A stretch of DNA of 60,000 nt, taken from contig NC_049984.1 in NCBI RefSeq assembly GCF_000003815.2, forward strand, positions 25,371,330 through 25,431,329, in the 5' to 3' direction. Positions 41,379 through 52,485 of this stretch are shown here, in pieces (the stretch's first letter is position 1; the number at the start of each line of letters is the position of its first letter). This stretch comes from Branchiostoma floridae. Lineage: Eukaryota > Chordata > Leptocardii > Amphioxiformes > Branchiostomatidae. Under the pieces are notes generated by a model, which worked only from the letters and a program-made list of their open reading frames with translations, made no database searches and was not told the DNA's origin. The position numbers were made by a program, and so were the translations under genes.

Positions 41379-42418
41379 TACCTCCATGAAAATTTAGAGC
41401 TTTTGTAAATTTCATGCAAATGACTACCATGTACATAATTTATGTATGGCGATGTTCATTATTGACTAACGTACACATGTCACAATTATGAAATTCCCAA
41501 TATTAGTCATTATGTGGATTTGCTATTTCTGTATATATTATGCAAATCAGTTCCTCATTTGCATATTTGGTATCTGCTTATCTGTCACCTATCATAAATT
41601 ACATGTGTTACATCTACTTAAGTTCAGCTATTGAAAACAATGGAATTGTACAATTTCCTCATTAATTATGCAAATTAAGTCCTCATTTGCATAAAATGTA
41701 TATCATTATTAACATCTTTGCCTAAGCTACCTGCATGCCAAAAATGATGGCAATCCATCATTCCTTTCTATAGTTATCCTCTTTGGAGTGTCTTGACAAA
41801 AACACCCCTGCAGTTCCACAATTAAACGTTAGGGGGCTGAAACTTGCCCCACTTTGCCATGACGTTGAAAGCTATCTACCACCCAAATATCAAAACCATG
41901 TCATGTCCGGTACAAGAGATACATTAAAAAACTGCTATGATAGAATAAGCTCATTAATTATGCAAATGTAATCTAATTTTGCATAATTATTATTTTATCT
42001 TGTACAGCATTGTCTGAGGTACCTACATACCAAAAATCATGAAAATCCATTGTTTCCTTCTTGAGTTATCCACTTCAGAAGTTTCTGACAAAAATGCCCC
42101 TGCTATCCCAAAACCAGACGCTAGGGGGCCCAAACTCATGTCACTTATTCCTGAGCACAAGAGCTATCTAACATCCAAAAATTGGGACCATATCTTGTTC
42201 AGAACACGAGATAGCAAAACCGGAAGTGGCGCTGCAGTACCAAGGAAAGTTGCTAGGGGGCCCAAATTCTAATCACTTCTAGCTTTCGTCACCCCCACCA
42301 ACACACCAAATATGAAACTAATCTATCAAGCCGTTCTTGAGTTATCTTGTTGACAGACAGACAGACAGACACACAAACGCAGGGTAAAATATAACCTCCA
42401 TGACATTTCATGGAGGTA
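41379..42418. mobile_element. TIR repeat element with inner direct repeats
   Basis: Inverted ends TACCTCCATGAAA and TTTCATGGAGGTA. Inside are about three diverged units that share GCTAGGGGGCCCAAA and TTGAGTTATC, ending with a (GACA)n run near 42351-42373. No ORF of note. It ends about 160 bases before copy B. Confidence 0.65.
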
Positions 42419-42579
42419 AAAATACATTATATACAGGGGATATATACAAGAACACAATCGAGCTGACTAAGAAAGCTTCCATACAATTTCTATAACAGGA
42501 AAAATAGTTCAGTATATACCAAGAGACGATAATTCTCAATCATATCCACAGTTACAGAAAACTTTTTTTTTTCTTTCAG

Positions 42580-42832
42580 ACCATCGTTCGGACCATCATC
42601 ACAACAGTCCTGAGTGAATACGTGGGACGAAGATGGCGGGAACTCGGCCGTCGTCTGGGTATCACAGAAGTTGACTTGGACGATATTCAGTACCGGTGCA
42701 ACATCAACCTGAGAGGGCTGAAGGAGATGACTGTGGAGAGTCTGCAGCTGTGGCTGGACAGACAACCGTACTGGCCAAACATCTTTGACGTGTGGTGGGC
42801 ACTGCAGGACATGCAGATGGTAGATGTGGCAG
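42580..42832 (+). CDS. Copy B exon: N-terminal death domain
   Basis: Nearly identical to the copy A exon: SEYVGRRWRELGRRLGITEV, then DLDDIQYRC and LQLWLDRQ. Acceptor TTCTTTCAG at 42571-42579, phase 0 start; donor GTTAGG at 42833. Confidence 0.87.
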
Positions 42833-45800
42833 GTTAGGAAATGTTCAGAGCATAACAATGCGTTGATTGTTGGAATAAACAGAAGCATTGGTGCTACCTA
42901 TATTGTTCTTACATACATAGAACTTGGTGTTTAGGACATTGCATATTTCCCTACCTGTACATAGGTTTAGTGGTGTTATGTGATATAACTTTCAGAAATT
43001 TCAAGATATCTCTTGGAGTTTCAGCTATCTCTGATCTTTAAGCTGTAGCCCGAAGTAAAAAATATACCCATAAAATGCTGATGATCGCATTTCAGCAGCC
43101 ACTATTAAGTACACGTGCGTTTAGTGTCTCTTGCGAGTTATCGAGGACTGGAGTTGTTTGTTTGTGGATTCCACCTTGGTCAATAGCGGGGAAAAGTTCC
43201 TATTGACAGGCTTGTGTGTCAATAGCCTCTGTCTATGTTGATATGGGCAGTGCATCCCATTCATACACACAAATAAATTGAAATGGAATAAAATAAGATA
43301 AGGTGAGATGAGATAAGATAAGATAGGATGAAATACTATTTCCTAAGTATATACCCTAACGATTGCATGCCTACAATATGTATTCATGCATGTTGCAGAT
43401 ATCGTATTTGCGACCGTCCATAATGAGCGAAATCTTGCTGGCGTCAAAGACGAGTGTGAGGAGAACTACGAAGAAGATGGGATGAAAAAAAAACGGAAAC
43501 TACGACCAGGAAAAAGAACTGGCCAAAAAGAAGGGACAGGTAAAGGTCTATCCATGAAACAACATACACCTAACATATAATACTTAACACGTCTTGGAAC
43601 TCTTGGAAATGGCATGAAGTCCATGCTATTTGGTCTAAAACATCCGACCTCCTTTTCCAGTGTTCCTTGTTTATGGATAACTTTTTTTAATTATATGTTC
43701 TTCGTTCCAAGGATCCTCTGCAGGGCGGATCTAAGGCAGAAACAGGTTCCAAGTCGTCTTCTAGGAGATTTGAGGAACCGTCCGGCTCTGCAACAGGTTA
43801 GCAAGTGATAAATATTTCCATTGTTTTTACTGTTCCTGAACACTTTCTTCATCTTGCAGTTCGGTGTCCATCTGGGAGTTCATTAATTTACCTTGGTGTC
43901 CAGTGCTGAGGCCGATTCGACTGTTAATTCAGCACTGGAACAACAGTGCGGAACCCGCTACTTTTGTACACTTGCCTTGGTCAGAAGTAAGACTAGGTTG
44001 ACTGCAGTTTACATTAATCCATAAGACCATGATGCTTAGTGGTCGTATAGGGAACCGGTTCACACAATGGACCGATCCCGATCGAACGTCATGTCGAACA
44101 ATAGAACAAGGTGGAACCCCCTATTCTATTTCGAACACCTCCGTCAAAAATAGCCCCAGTTGAACAGAAATGGCCAAAGAAAAATGCTATGCTATTCTTT
44201 GTTGAAGACTACACCCACCGAGTATAGGTATTGTGGGAGCGAGAGCCACTGCATAGCATTACATTGTTGGTGGGCAGGATGCACGTGTAGAGCAGGGTAT
44301 GTATAAGACACGGGACTCTGCACTGGCAGACTTTGTAAAAGTGTCCCATTATTTGGTGCGTAGTACAAGCTCCCTCTCCACGAGTGCCTGAGCTGCTTTC
44401 TTCTTGATTTCGCTTTTATCATGAGCATGCATGCAGTTGTTATGCATGCAACAAACGTAGTAGAAACCCAGTCACAGATAGATGTACCCTGGTTTTCACC
44501 TGCATCGACCGTATGTCAGAAACCGGACACTTCTGCCCACCAACAAGGTAAAGATATGCGGTGCCTCCCGCTTCGGCTTTGACTGAAATTATGTCGCCCG
44601 TACTACAACAATATCAGCCCCCTCCTGAGATGACTGTACCCAGTGGATGTAGCCCTCAACAAAGAAGTCAACGCATTTTTTTCGGCCTGGTCTGAGAGGA
44701 TTTCAGGGTCAAAGGAGCTAAACCAAAGTCAGTCGTTATAATCAGCTAAACATCGGCGGTGACCAGTTCTGTCTGACAAGTGCCGTTTTTGACGGAGGTG
44801 TTCAAAATAGAACACAATCGAACAGGGGGCGGGGCTCCGGGATCGGTTCATTCATTTCAGTCAATACATGATGGCCATTGCTGTTTTATTTAGGATCCTC
44901 AAATTCTGCAGTAGTGCCGATCGAGATAGAGATGGGAGGCCCGGAACTGAGAGCCCTGTACGACCGAGCCTGCGAGGAAGGGTACACGGAGGTCTACAAT
45001 ACCCGACTTGTACTCGTAGGCAAGTTTGGTAATGGCAAATCTAACCTGTGTAACAGTCTACTTGGAGACGAGTTTGACCCAGAATGGAAAATCACTGATG
45101 GCATAGCGATCCACCCATGTGTCATGACCCAGGAACAGCAATGGAAAAAACTTGAAGGTATTTCTCAAGAAATGTTGTTCAACGCTTAAGCTTCATATTG
45201 TGATTCATCATGAAATGTTTATGCAAGGACAATGCATTATGAAGTAGAGCAGATTCGTATTGTGAAAATGCTGAAAGTTGTCGCGATTTCTTAAGAGCAC
45301 TTTGCAAACTTCTCATTTGTAGGTCAAGAGGATCATTTTCCACATGCTGTTGCAAAAGTAATGAAGAAACTGCGGCACGAGAGACAACGAGCAAAACAGC
45401 CGAAGTTACCAACCATAAGGAGCCAAAGCCAAACTAGCTCAGACGCCATGGACACAACAGGTAGTAATAAAGACTTTTTAATTCAGAAAAGCAGAAATGC
45501 TGTGGATATTTCTTTCTATCGAAACCATTGTCCTCATCTATTACTTGGAATAGATATATATCTTGTATAGATATACTTCCTTTTCTGTTCAAAGTTGAAG
45601 AACAATGTAGACCTTATTTGTACTTTAACAATAATATCGTTGCCACATACCGTGTCATTGCAGACACAACGAAGAAGACAAGGACTGCAAGAAAACGAGG
45701 AAAAGAGCCCAAAGCACCTACCAAAGACAACAGGAATCAACCAGAAGCTGACGTGTTGGGCACTACAGGCACGTTTATCCGTTTCATATACTTTTGTTTT

Positions 45801-48800
45801 GATTTCTGCTCCGTTTTCTTAGCTAAGTTTTAATTCATCCTGAAAAACTATTAGCGCTCATTCGAAACCCATTTGTTTGCAGTGATGAGTAAACCTGTGG
45901 AACAAAGTCAAGATTCACCCCCATCTGCACCGAAGAGACCACGGCTAACAATCGCTGAGACACTGAACGCTTATCTTAAGGCGACAAAAATCTTCAGGAA
46001 ACAGGATGACACATCCAATGTCACAGGCACAAAAGAGCACCCCCAGATTTCTATCTGGGATTTTGGGGGCCAGGAGATTTTCTACAGCACTCAGCAGGTC
46101 TTCTACACCCACCGGGCAATCTACGGCATGACCATGGATCTCACCAAACCCTTAGACAGCCCTGCGGACATGTCCACTGATGATGGTCCGACTAGTCACT
46201 GTCACAAGGAAAAGGGTAAGTACAGGGGGTAGGGTTTAGGGTTATATTCAGCGTGACGTAGGTGATACTTTTAGTCATACTTTTAGTCATGTGCTCCATA
46301 TATGTCATTCAGCATTTAAAACATTACAAGTTGTCATCTAGATTTTGAGAACTCAAATGAACTTTTGTTTTAGGCAATTACAAAAGTTTAATTGGTTTTG
46401 TACGATGTTGAGAGTCTTTGCCATTACAGAGGGTAGGGGATACATATAAATAAGATACATCGTTTGTTTCTCCTTTTTATGCACCTGTACGCGACAAAGA
46501 CTTCATCGACTATCATCTGGAGTCCATACGGGCACACACAAGACCAATACTGCCAAAGCATGACGTTGGACGAATTCCAGCAGCAAGGGACATTGAACCA
46601 CCTGTGATGTTCATATTTACAAAGAAGGACCAAGTTACCAAAGTTGGTAGTCTTTAAGCACATGTTTGCAATAAAAAATGGCTTACTTTTCATATTCTTT
46701 TATTTGTGGGAGCTAGTGTTGGAATCATTGTGAATTTATATCTTTATACGCCTTGCTAATACTCTTATTTTTTGACGATTTAAAGTATTCAAGTACATGT
46801 TTCATTACTCTCTAGGTACTTAGTAATCTGTATTCGGTAGATGACAATGATGACATACTCTGTTTCGTGTCCTCACCATTCATTGTAATTCTAATACAGA
46901 AACTATTCCTCTCCAGGAAACCATACAGAAGTTTCACAGTGACACAAGAAACCACCTGAAAGGTAAGGTCATTGACAAGCATGTTATTGACATGTACTTT
47001 TCAGTGGACAACACAAAACGGAACCCAGAAGATCCAGAAGTGTCAGAACTGAGAGGATTCATCCTTAATCTGGCCAGACAGCAGAGCTACATGGGAGAGA
47101 GAATCCCTGTCAAGTGGTTAGAGTTAAAGTCTAAGCTGCAGGACATGTACAAGGAAGGTAGGAGATACTGCAGCCTACAAGAAGTCATGGAAGCAATCGG
47201 CAGTCCGCCCAAGACAACCACACCAGAAGAGAACGCCATCAGTATCCTGACCTTCTGGCACCTTTGTGGCGACATCATCTACTTCCCGGTCCAGAACCTC
47301 CGCAACTTCGTGATCCTGGAACCACAGTGGTTCGTGGACGTCTGCAAAACCATTATCACCATCCCACAGTACCGAGATCGTGAAGTGAAAGATGAATGGG
47401 ATAGGCTGCAGGAGACAGGGGAGTTGCGAGATCACTTGATAGATTACGTGTGGAGTCACCGAGAAGAAGCCCTGCGGTACAACTTGATGGAACACAAGCA
47501 AGAGCTACTGGACATGATGGAGAAGTTTGATCTGGTCCTTCGATGCTATGGACGCAGCGGAGAGGTGAGCGGTCCAAAGTGTGATCTCTCCGGGGAGACA
47601 ACGTACTTCGTTCCATCATTACTCACGTCTGTGAAGGATGAGAAGAAGCTCTACCCACCCGGTACAACATGCAGCAAGCCGATCTTCATCGTGTTTGACG
47701 GCAAGTTCTGCCCAGTTGGACTGTACCATCGGATGGTCATCAGCAGCATGCGCCGCTACTTCAGCGTCAAACCACAGCTGGCGTATGCGTCATGTACAAA
47801 GTTCATTACAAATAACCTTAAGAGGCAGACCTTTATCCTCACAAAGGAAAAGTTCTTCCTGAAGGTTGAATTGGTGTCTTCAGTGAAGGATGAGACAAGC
47901 TGCTTCAGTCATGGCCCGAGCGTGAGGGAAGGTCTGGAGGAAGATCTGAAGGACATCATCAGCAAGTGGGTCCCAGGAATCCGGTACAAGTGGTGCGTCA
48001 GGTGCTGCTGTGAGGGCCACAGGGAGAAGGAAGATGCTGACAGTTTCCTCCCTATTGACGAACTCAGCGCTACCGAACACTTCAAGAGCGGTGAAATCGT
48101 CTGTGAGACGTACGCACCTGCAACTACAACCGTCAAAGAAGCTGGCCTTTCCGACTGGTTCCGAAACCCGTTAGTGATCATTTCTATGCTATCTGTTGCT
48201 TTCAGGGATAGTTTTAAAACATTCATAGTTAATTCCAAGTGTATGGTGATTAATGTTTTAACATTTTTGGCTAGTCCTTTCCACATTCCATATACACTTA
48301 AGAAGAGCCTGATACGATAACTGTTTTGTGATCTATCTTAACATATCTCATTATTGCAGACTGCCGCAAACTGCAGATGAAACGTTAACTCATCCAGGAT
48401 GCCTACCGTCAGGTAAAATTATCAGATGTGTTGTCTGTACGATTTGTTCTATTCTTGCATGTATTAACACTCTTGTGATGTCCAAAAGACTAAGTATGTA
48501 AAGGTTTGCCCTGTTTCTCACTGAAATGTGTGTCAAATTGGATACTGCTATACGAAAAATGTTTAAAGGTCAAAATCTTACCTACCTCCAGTACTGATGC
48601 AAAATGAAAATTAGATTTTAGAGGACATGTTGATGATGAGTTTTGGAACATTCTGTGCAAACAAATGCTGTTTTGTTTGTATCCATATGTACTGAACACT
48701 GAAAGAAAGGAAGGTTAGATATTTGAAAATAATTGCCGATTGACCTTTCAGTTTCACAGGACTACTTTCACCTGGTTGTGAGGGAGGTGTGTCCAAGATG

Positions 48801-51245
48801 GAGAGAGCTCGCCTTCCGCCTCAACCTCTCATCTGCAAATGTTGAGGAAATCGAGGTGCGACATCGGGGAGACCCACGGAAGTGCTGCAGGGCTGCCTGC
48901 GACCGCTGGGTTCAGCTGAACGGCAGCAGTGCGACGGTGGAAGTGCTGAAAGACGCGCTCATCTCCATCGGAGAGGTGCCGACGGCAGAGAATATCGAGG
49001 AGTGAGTAGTGATTCGTGACGGATCATCAATAGCTTAAAGCAATGTTATATAAGGTAGTCATATCAACACAGTGTTGTTTTATTGGTTCATGTGTTTATG
49101 TGTTCCGAAAGTACACCTTTCCCATATGTATGGCTTTCTTGTGTGTTCAGAAAGTATGCCTTTCTTGTGTGTTCAGAATGCATGCGTTTATTACATGTAT
49201 GTATTCACAATGTGTACCTTCTGGACCAGCACGTCTGTTAAGTGGCAGAAACATCAACAAGATGATGGTGGCCACCTAAACACTAAGAATGAAGAAGAAT
49301 GTGTTCAGAAAATATGCCTTTTGTATATGTTCAGAATGTATTGCTGAACATTCTGATGCGATATTTCTAGTCCTAATTATCACAAATTAACTACAAAGTT
49401 AAACTAGAAAGGCCGACATTTGCTTAGGAGCAAATACAGCATATTGCAATCCATCTTCATCCTGGAAAAAATCCCCAAATTCAACAATTTGAAGTAATGT
49501 TTGCTCAAAGGGAAAATGAAGTACTGTGGGCAGTTGTCCTACACACCTTCATGCCGAATTTTAGGTCATTTGGTTTCAATATAAGGGCATAGGAGCCAAA
49601 AATATACATTTTTAGTTAAAAATGGCTAAAAATCCCCAAATAACTCATTTTATAAGTGCTCTATGAAGAAAGTGTTGATGAGGTCCTGTTGTCATATGTC
49701 CAATTTACCTTTGTACCAAATTTCAGGTCATTTGGTTTACATACAAGGGCATAGAAGCTAAAAATATATATTTTTAGTCAAAAATGACTGAAAACCCCAA
49801 AATAACTAATTTTTGGAGTAAACAATGAACATAGCGTTGATGGGGTTCTGTGGTCATATGTCAAACGCACCTATGTACCAAATTTCAGGTCATTTGGTTT
49901 TAATACAAGGGCATAGGAGCCAATAATATACATTTTTAGTCAAAAATGGCCAAAACCCCTAAAATAACTCATTTTTGGAGTCAACAATGAACATAGCGTT
50001 GATGGGGTTCTGTGGTCATATGTCAAACGCACCTATGTACCAAATTTCAGGTCATTTGGTTTTAATACAAGGGCATAGGAGCCAATAATATACAGTTTTA
50101 GTCAAAAATGGCCAAAACCCCTAAAATAACTAACTTTTGAAGTGATCTATGAAGAAAGTGTTGATGGTTTTCTGTGCTCATATGTCCAATGCACCTCTGT
50201 ACCAAATTTCAGGTCATTAGCTTGTAATACCAGGGCACAGGGGCCCAAAATATACATATTTTGTCTAAAAATGACCAAAAACCCTAAATATCATAAATTC
50301 TAAGGCCTCTATCAAGAAAGTGAAAAAAAACGCCTGGGGGTATTTGCTATTTCTACCACCCTGCCAAATTTCAGCTTATTTGGCCAAAAATGAAAAAATT
50401 AATCCCATTTGAAGATTTGACAGGAGAAGAAACAAAGGAAAAACAGTATATTGCATCCATACTATGTATGGATTGCAATATAACAGTAAAATAACAAAAA
50501 TCAATATAGCTCTGTGTAATAGATAGCATTTGGTCTATTCATCTATAACATTCTGGTACCATGCAGCTTGCAACAGGCAGGAGTATACTCACGACAGTCA
50601 ACACAACTGCAGACAGGTCATTGGAGTGCAAGTAAGTTGCTCCATAAAATCAAGTTAGCCATCGAAAGAATCAGTAGATATAAAGTATCTTATTGTGTTG
50701 TGATAATCTTTTAACATATCAGTGATTCTTTATGAGCGTTGCTCCTGACTACGTCTGTGTTTTGGTAGTTGGATGGTTTTATTTCGAAATGTTATCAAAC
50801 TTAAGATCATGCCCAACTGTATTTTCAATTTGATTATTTTCGAGCCAATCCAGAAATGCGCGGGACAGATTTGAGAGGGATAATTTCTCTCTAAATATAG
50901 ATATCAGTTTGAATTCGAATGACCTTGCACTGAGCAAACTAGCTAAGAAAATACTGAGTTTTATTTTCCCTCTCCATTTTAGGCGCAGAAAGCTGTTTCG
51001 CCATAATCGTGGAAGATGTGTGCCCACGCTGTACAGAACTCAGCCGCCATCTTGGACTTACAGCAACACAAGTTGACGAGATCGCCGGGCGGCATAACGG
51101 GGACCCACGAGAGTGCTGCCTGGAAGCCCTGAAGCTTTGGTACTTTATCAATGGTAGTGATGCAAGTAAAGAGAGACTGAGTGATGCTCTTATCTCTGCT
51201 GAAGAGATAGCCACAGCAGAGAAGCTGGATGCACTAGCACTGTAG
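42580..51245 (+). CDS. Copy B: death domain-Roc-COR-death domain-death domain (ROCO) gene
   Basis: Exons 42580-42832, 43399-43539, 43724-43796, 44894-45157, 45323-45460, 45664-45768, 45883-46215, 46500-46642, 46917-48169, 48360-48412, 48752-49001, 50567-50631, 50983-51245. Twelve of thirteen have exactly the lengths of copy A. Same domain order: death domain, Roc with P-loop GKFGNGKSN and DFGGQE, COR, then two death domains. Both stops of copy A are Glu codons here. Exon 2 has one extra A in a run of nine (after ATG, about 43485-43493), which would cause a stop at 43732; this may be an assembly error. Introns hold a MITE (44071-44847) and a satellite insertion (about 49405-50478). There is no start codon in the first exon, so it probably continues from upstream ankyrin exons. 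Confidence 0.82.
43399..43539 (+). CDS. Copy B exon: acidic linker with a one-base frameshift
   Basis: 141 nt against 140 in copy A. The extra base is in the A run at about 43485-43493. Dropping one A restores a copy A-like linker and the downstream phase; as given, translation ends at TAA 43732-43734 in the next exon. Confidence 0.7.
43724..43796 (+). CDS. Copy B exon: short linker
   Basis: 73 nt, read in the frame of copy A: GGSKAETGSKSSSRRFEEPS and a short tail. Acceptor CTGCAG, donor GTTAGC. Confidence 0.65.
44071..44847. mobile_element. Intronic TIR element in copy B, absent from copy A
   Basis: Inverted ends ACCGATCCCG and CGGGATCGGT, with a second complementary block (TTCTATTTCGAACACCTCCG) about 55 bases inside. 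It expands this intron from 220 bp in copy A to about 1.1 kb. The uninterrupted copy A sequence around 2020-2045 is the empty site. No ORF. Confidence 0.7.
44894..45157 (+). CDS. Copy B exon: start of Roc GTPase domain (Walker A)
   Basis: Encodes SSNSAVVPIEIEMGGPELRA, then the P-loop VGKFGNGKSN and NSLLGDEFDPEWKITDGI. GAA at 44944-44946 is the codon replaced by TAA in copy A. Confidence 0.85.
45323..45460 (+). CDS. Copy B exon: basic insertion in Roc, first unit
   Basis: GQEDHFPHAVAKVMKKLRHE, then RQRAKQPKLPTIRSQSQTSS to DTTG. Its last 34 residues resemble the next exon (KK-x-R-x-x-R...K-x-PK-x-P...TTG). Confidence 0.7.
45664..45768 (+). CDS. Copy B exon: basic insertion in Roc, second unit (GC donor)
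   Basis: TTKKTRTARKRGKEPKAPTK, then DNRNQPEADVLGTTG. The donor is CAG/GCACGT, where copy A has GTACGT. GC-AG introns are a known minor class, so it may still splice. Confidence 0.65.
45883..46215 (+). CDS. Copy B exon: Roc G3/switch II segment
   Basis: YLKATKIFRKQDDTSNVTGT, then ISIWDFGGQEIFYSTQQVFY. The G3 DxxG motif is intact. Donor GTAAGT at 46216. Confidence 0.86.
46500..46642 (+). CDS. Copy B exon: Roc G4 segment
   Basis: DFIDYHLESIRAHTRPILPK, then PPVMFIFTKKDQVTK. G4 reads TKKD, against TNKD in copy A; the key Thr and Asp are kept. Confidence 0.75.
46917..48169 (+). CDS. Copy B exon: COR domain
   Basis: 1253 nt, fully open. ETIQKFHSDTRNHLKGKVID, SELRGFILNLARQQSYMGER and GLYHRMVISSMRRY are the visible COR landmarks. 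A Cys-rich stretch (KWCVRCCCEGH) lies towards its end. Donor GTTAGT at 48170; the open frame running past it to 48320 is intron. Confidence 0.87.
48360..48412 (+). CDS. Copy B exon: short linker after COR
   Basis: 53 nt, LPQTADETLTHPGCLPSG with split codons. Acceptor TTGCAG, donor GTAAAA. Confidence 0.65.
48752..49001 (+). CDS. Copy B exon: second death domain
   Basis: HLVVREVCPRWRELAFRLNL, ANVEEIEVRHRGDPRKCCRA, then VEVLKDALISIGEVPTAENI. Very close to copy A. Confidence 0.86.
49405..50478. repeat. Satellite-bearing insertion in a copy B intron
   Basis: Absent from copy A (aligned break near 6789). About five tandem units of roughly 165 bp share CAAATTTCAGGTCATTTGGT and TATACATTTTTAGTCAAAAA. 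Hairpins sit near both ends: ATTTGCT/AGCAAAT at about 49418-49435, and TATTGCATCCATAC/GTATGGATTGCAATA at about 50438-50472. TATTGCAATCCAT also occurs near the left end in inverted orientation. No ORF; probably a non-autonomous transposon carrying a minisatellite. Confidence 0.7.
50567..50631 (+). CDS. Copy B exon: Gln-rich linker between death domains
   Basis: 65 nt, LQQAGVYSRQSTQLQTGHWS; donor GTAAGT at 50632. Confidence 0.6.
50983..51245 (+). CDS. Copy B last exon: third death domain and stop
   Basis: ESCFAIIVEDVCPRCTELSR (Cys at the Trp of copy A), then TQVDEIAGRHNGDPRECCLE and the LSDALISAEEIATAEKLDAL helix, then TAG. The Trp-to-Cys change is at a normally conserved core position. Confidence 0.85.
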
Positions 51246-51388
51246 TATCAAATACAATGTACATTGGCTGTTATTGGAATTACGTGGTTTACTAATCCGT
51301 GTATCATATTCTAATAGCCTATAGTGTAGATATGTAGTAGTTTGCAACTCTATAGTCGGTAATTCTCTAAATACAAATTATGTTATGT

Positions 51389-52485
51389 ATAACGGGGGGG
51401 ATCCAATGTCCGGTAACTGTTCTACGTGAATGCGCATGGCTTTTGTCATCGTACGTTTTACTGAGAACCCATCAAAAACAATTTAAGATCTTGTTAACAA
51501 CCATATAACTGTGATTTAAGCTGTGCAGACATATGTTTCCTTTAACGGCAGCATTCCGAACTTTACTTTGACAGCGCGCGAAAGTTTTGGCAGGTTTGGA
51601 CTTGCGTTTCAGTGGAACGTTCTAACACAAAAAGGGGGTCCAAACTCCGATAAGTTAACAACCAATCCATCTCTGCATATCTTTAAGCATCATATGCATG
51701 CAAAATAACACTAAGCTTCTGCAATACTATTTTTTGTCACAAATATATGCAATATTTTGAATTACGATGCATATTTAAATACGTTTACTTACAAGGATTA
51801 CCTCTCACGGTGAAACCAACCTGTCGCCATAAAGAAAAATGGCGGCACTTTGTTTACGTCTGCCTGCGATTACACTTTTTCACTTTCGGCTTCTGTATTT
51901 CCTGCTTCAACCTCGTTTTTAACAGCAGAAATGACTACAGGATTTCTTTAGTCGGTAGGGATCGATTTTCTTGAATGATTGGTACTCTACTGACGGGTTG
52001 ACTAACTCCATCGTGTTGAGCATCGCTCGGCTTCCTTCATAGGTGATTGACAAAGATGGCGGGGTTGACAGGGCCGTGAACATGCGGCATAATTCAGCTC
52101 CGATTATCCAACTATAAAAGCAAAGACACGGCATAGCTGTGCTTATTTAGGAAGTTTTATAGATAGCCTTCTCATCTGTGGTGGTATCTTTTCACATTTC
52201 GTATTTGACGATGAATTATCTAATAGTTTCCCGGGCCATGTTCTCGATATGTTCGCTCGTCAGCATGCACGGAAGGCGTCAAACTTGTGTACTTTTTTCA
52301 ATCGTTATCTGTTGGGGCTTACCAACTTGGACACATACTCTGACTTTTCAGTTATTTACAACAAGGTTTAGTCCATAACAAGTTGCACTTATTATGTGCA
52401 GACACTTATGCATATCTCCGCAAAAATGATTTTAAAATCCTACCGGACTTTGGACCCCTACCGGACTTTGGACCCCTCCCGTTAT
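51389..52485. mobile_element. TIR element in the 3' flank of copy B
   Basis: Inverted ends ATAACGGGGGGGATCCAATG and its near complement, ending GGACCCCTCCCGTTAT, about 27 bp. The right end repeats ACCGGACTTTGGACCCCT twice. Absent from the aligned copy A sequence near 7755. 1097 bp, no clear transposase; the class is uncertain because the target duplication is not obvious. Confidence 0.7.
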
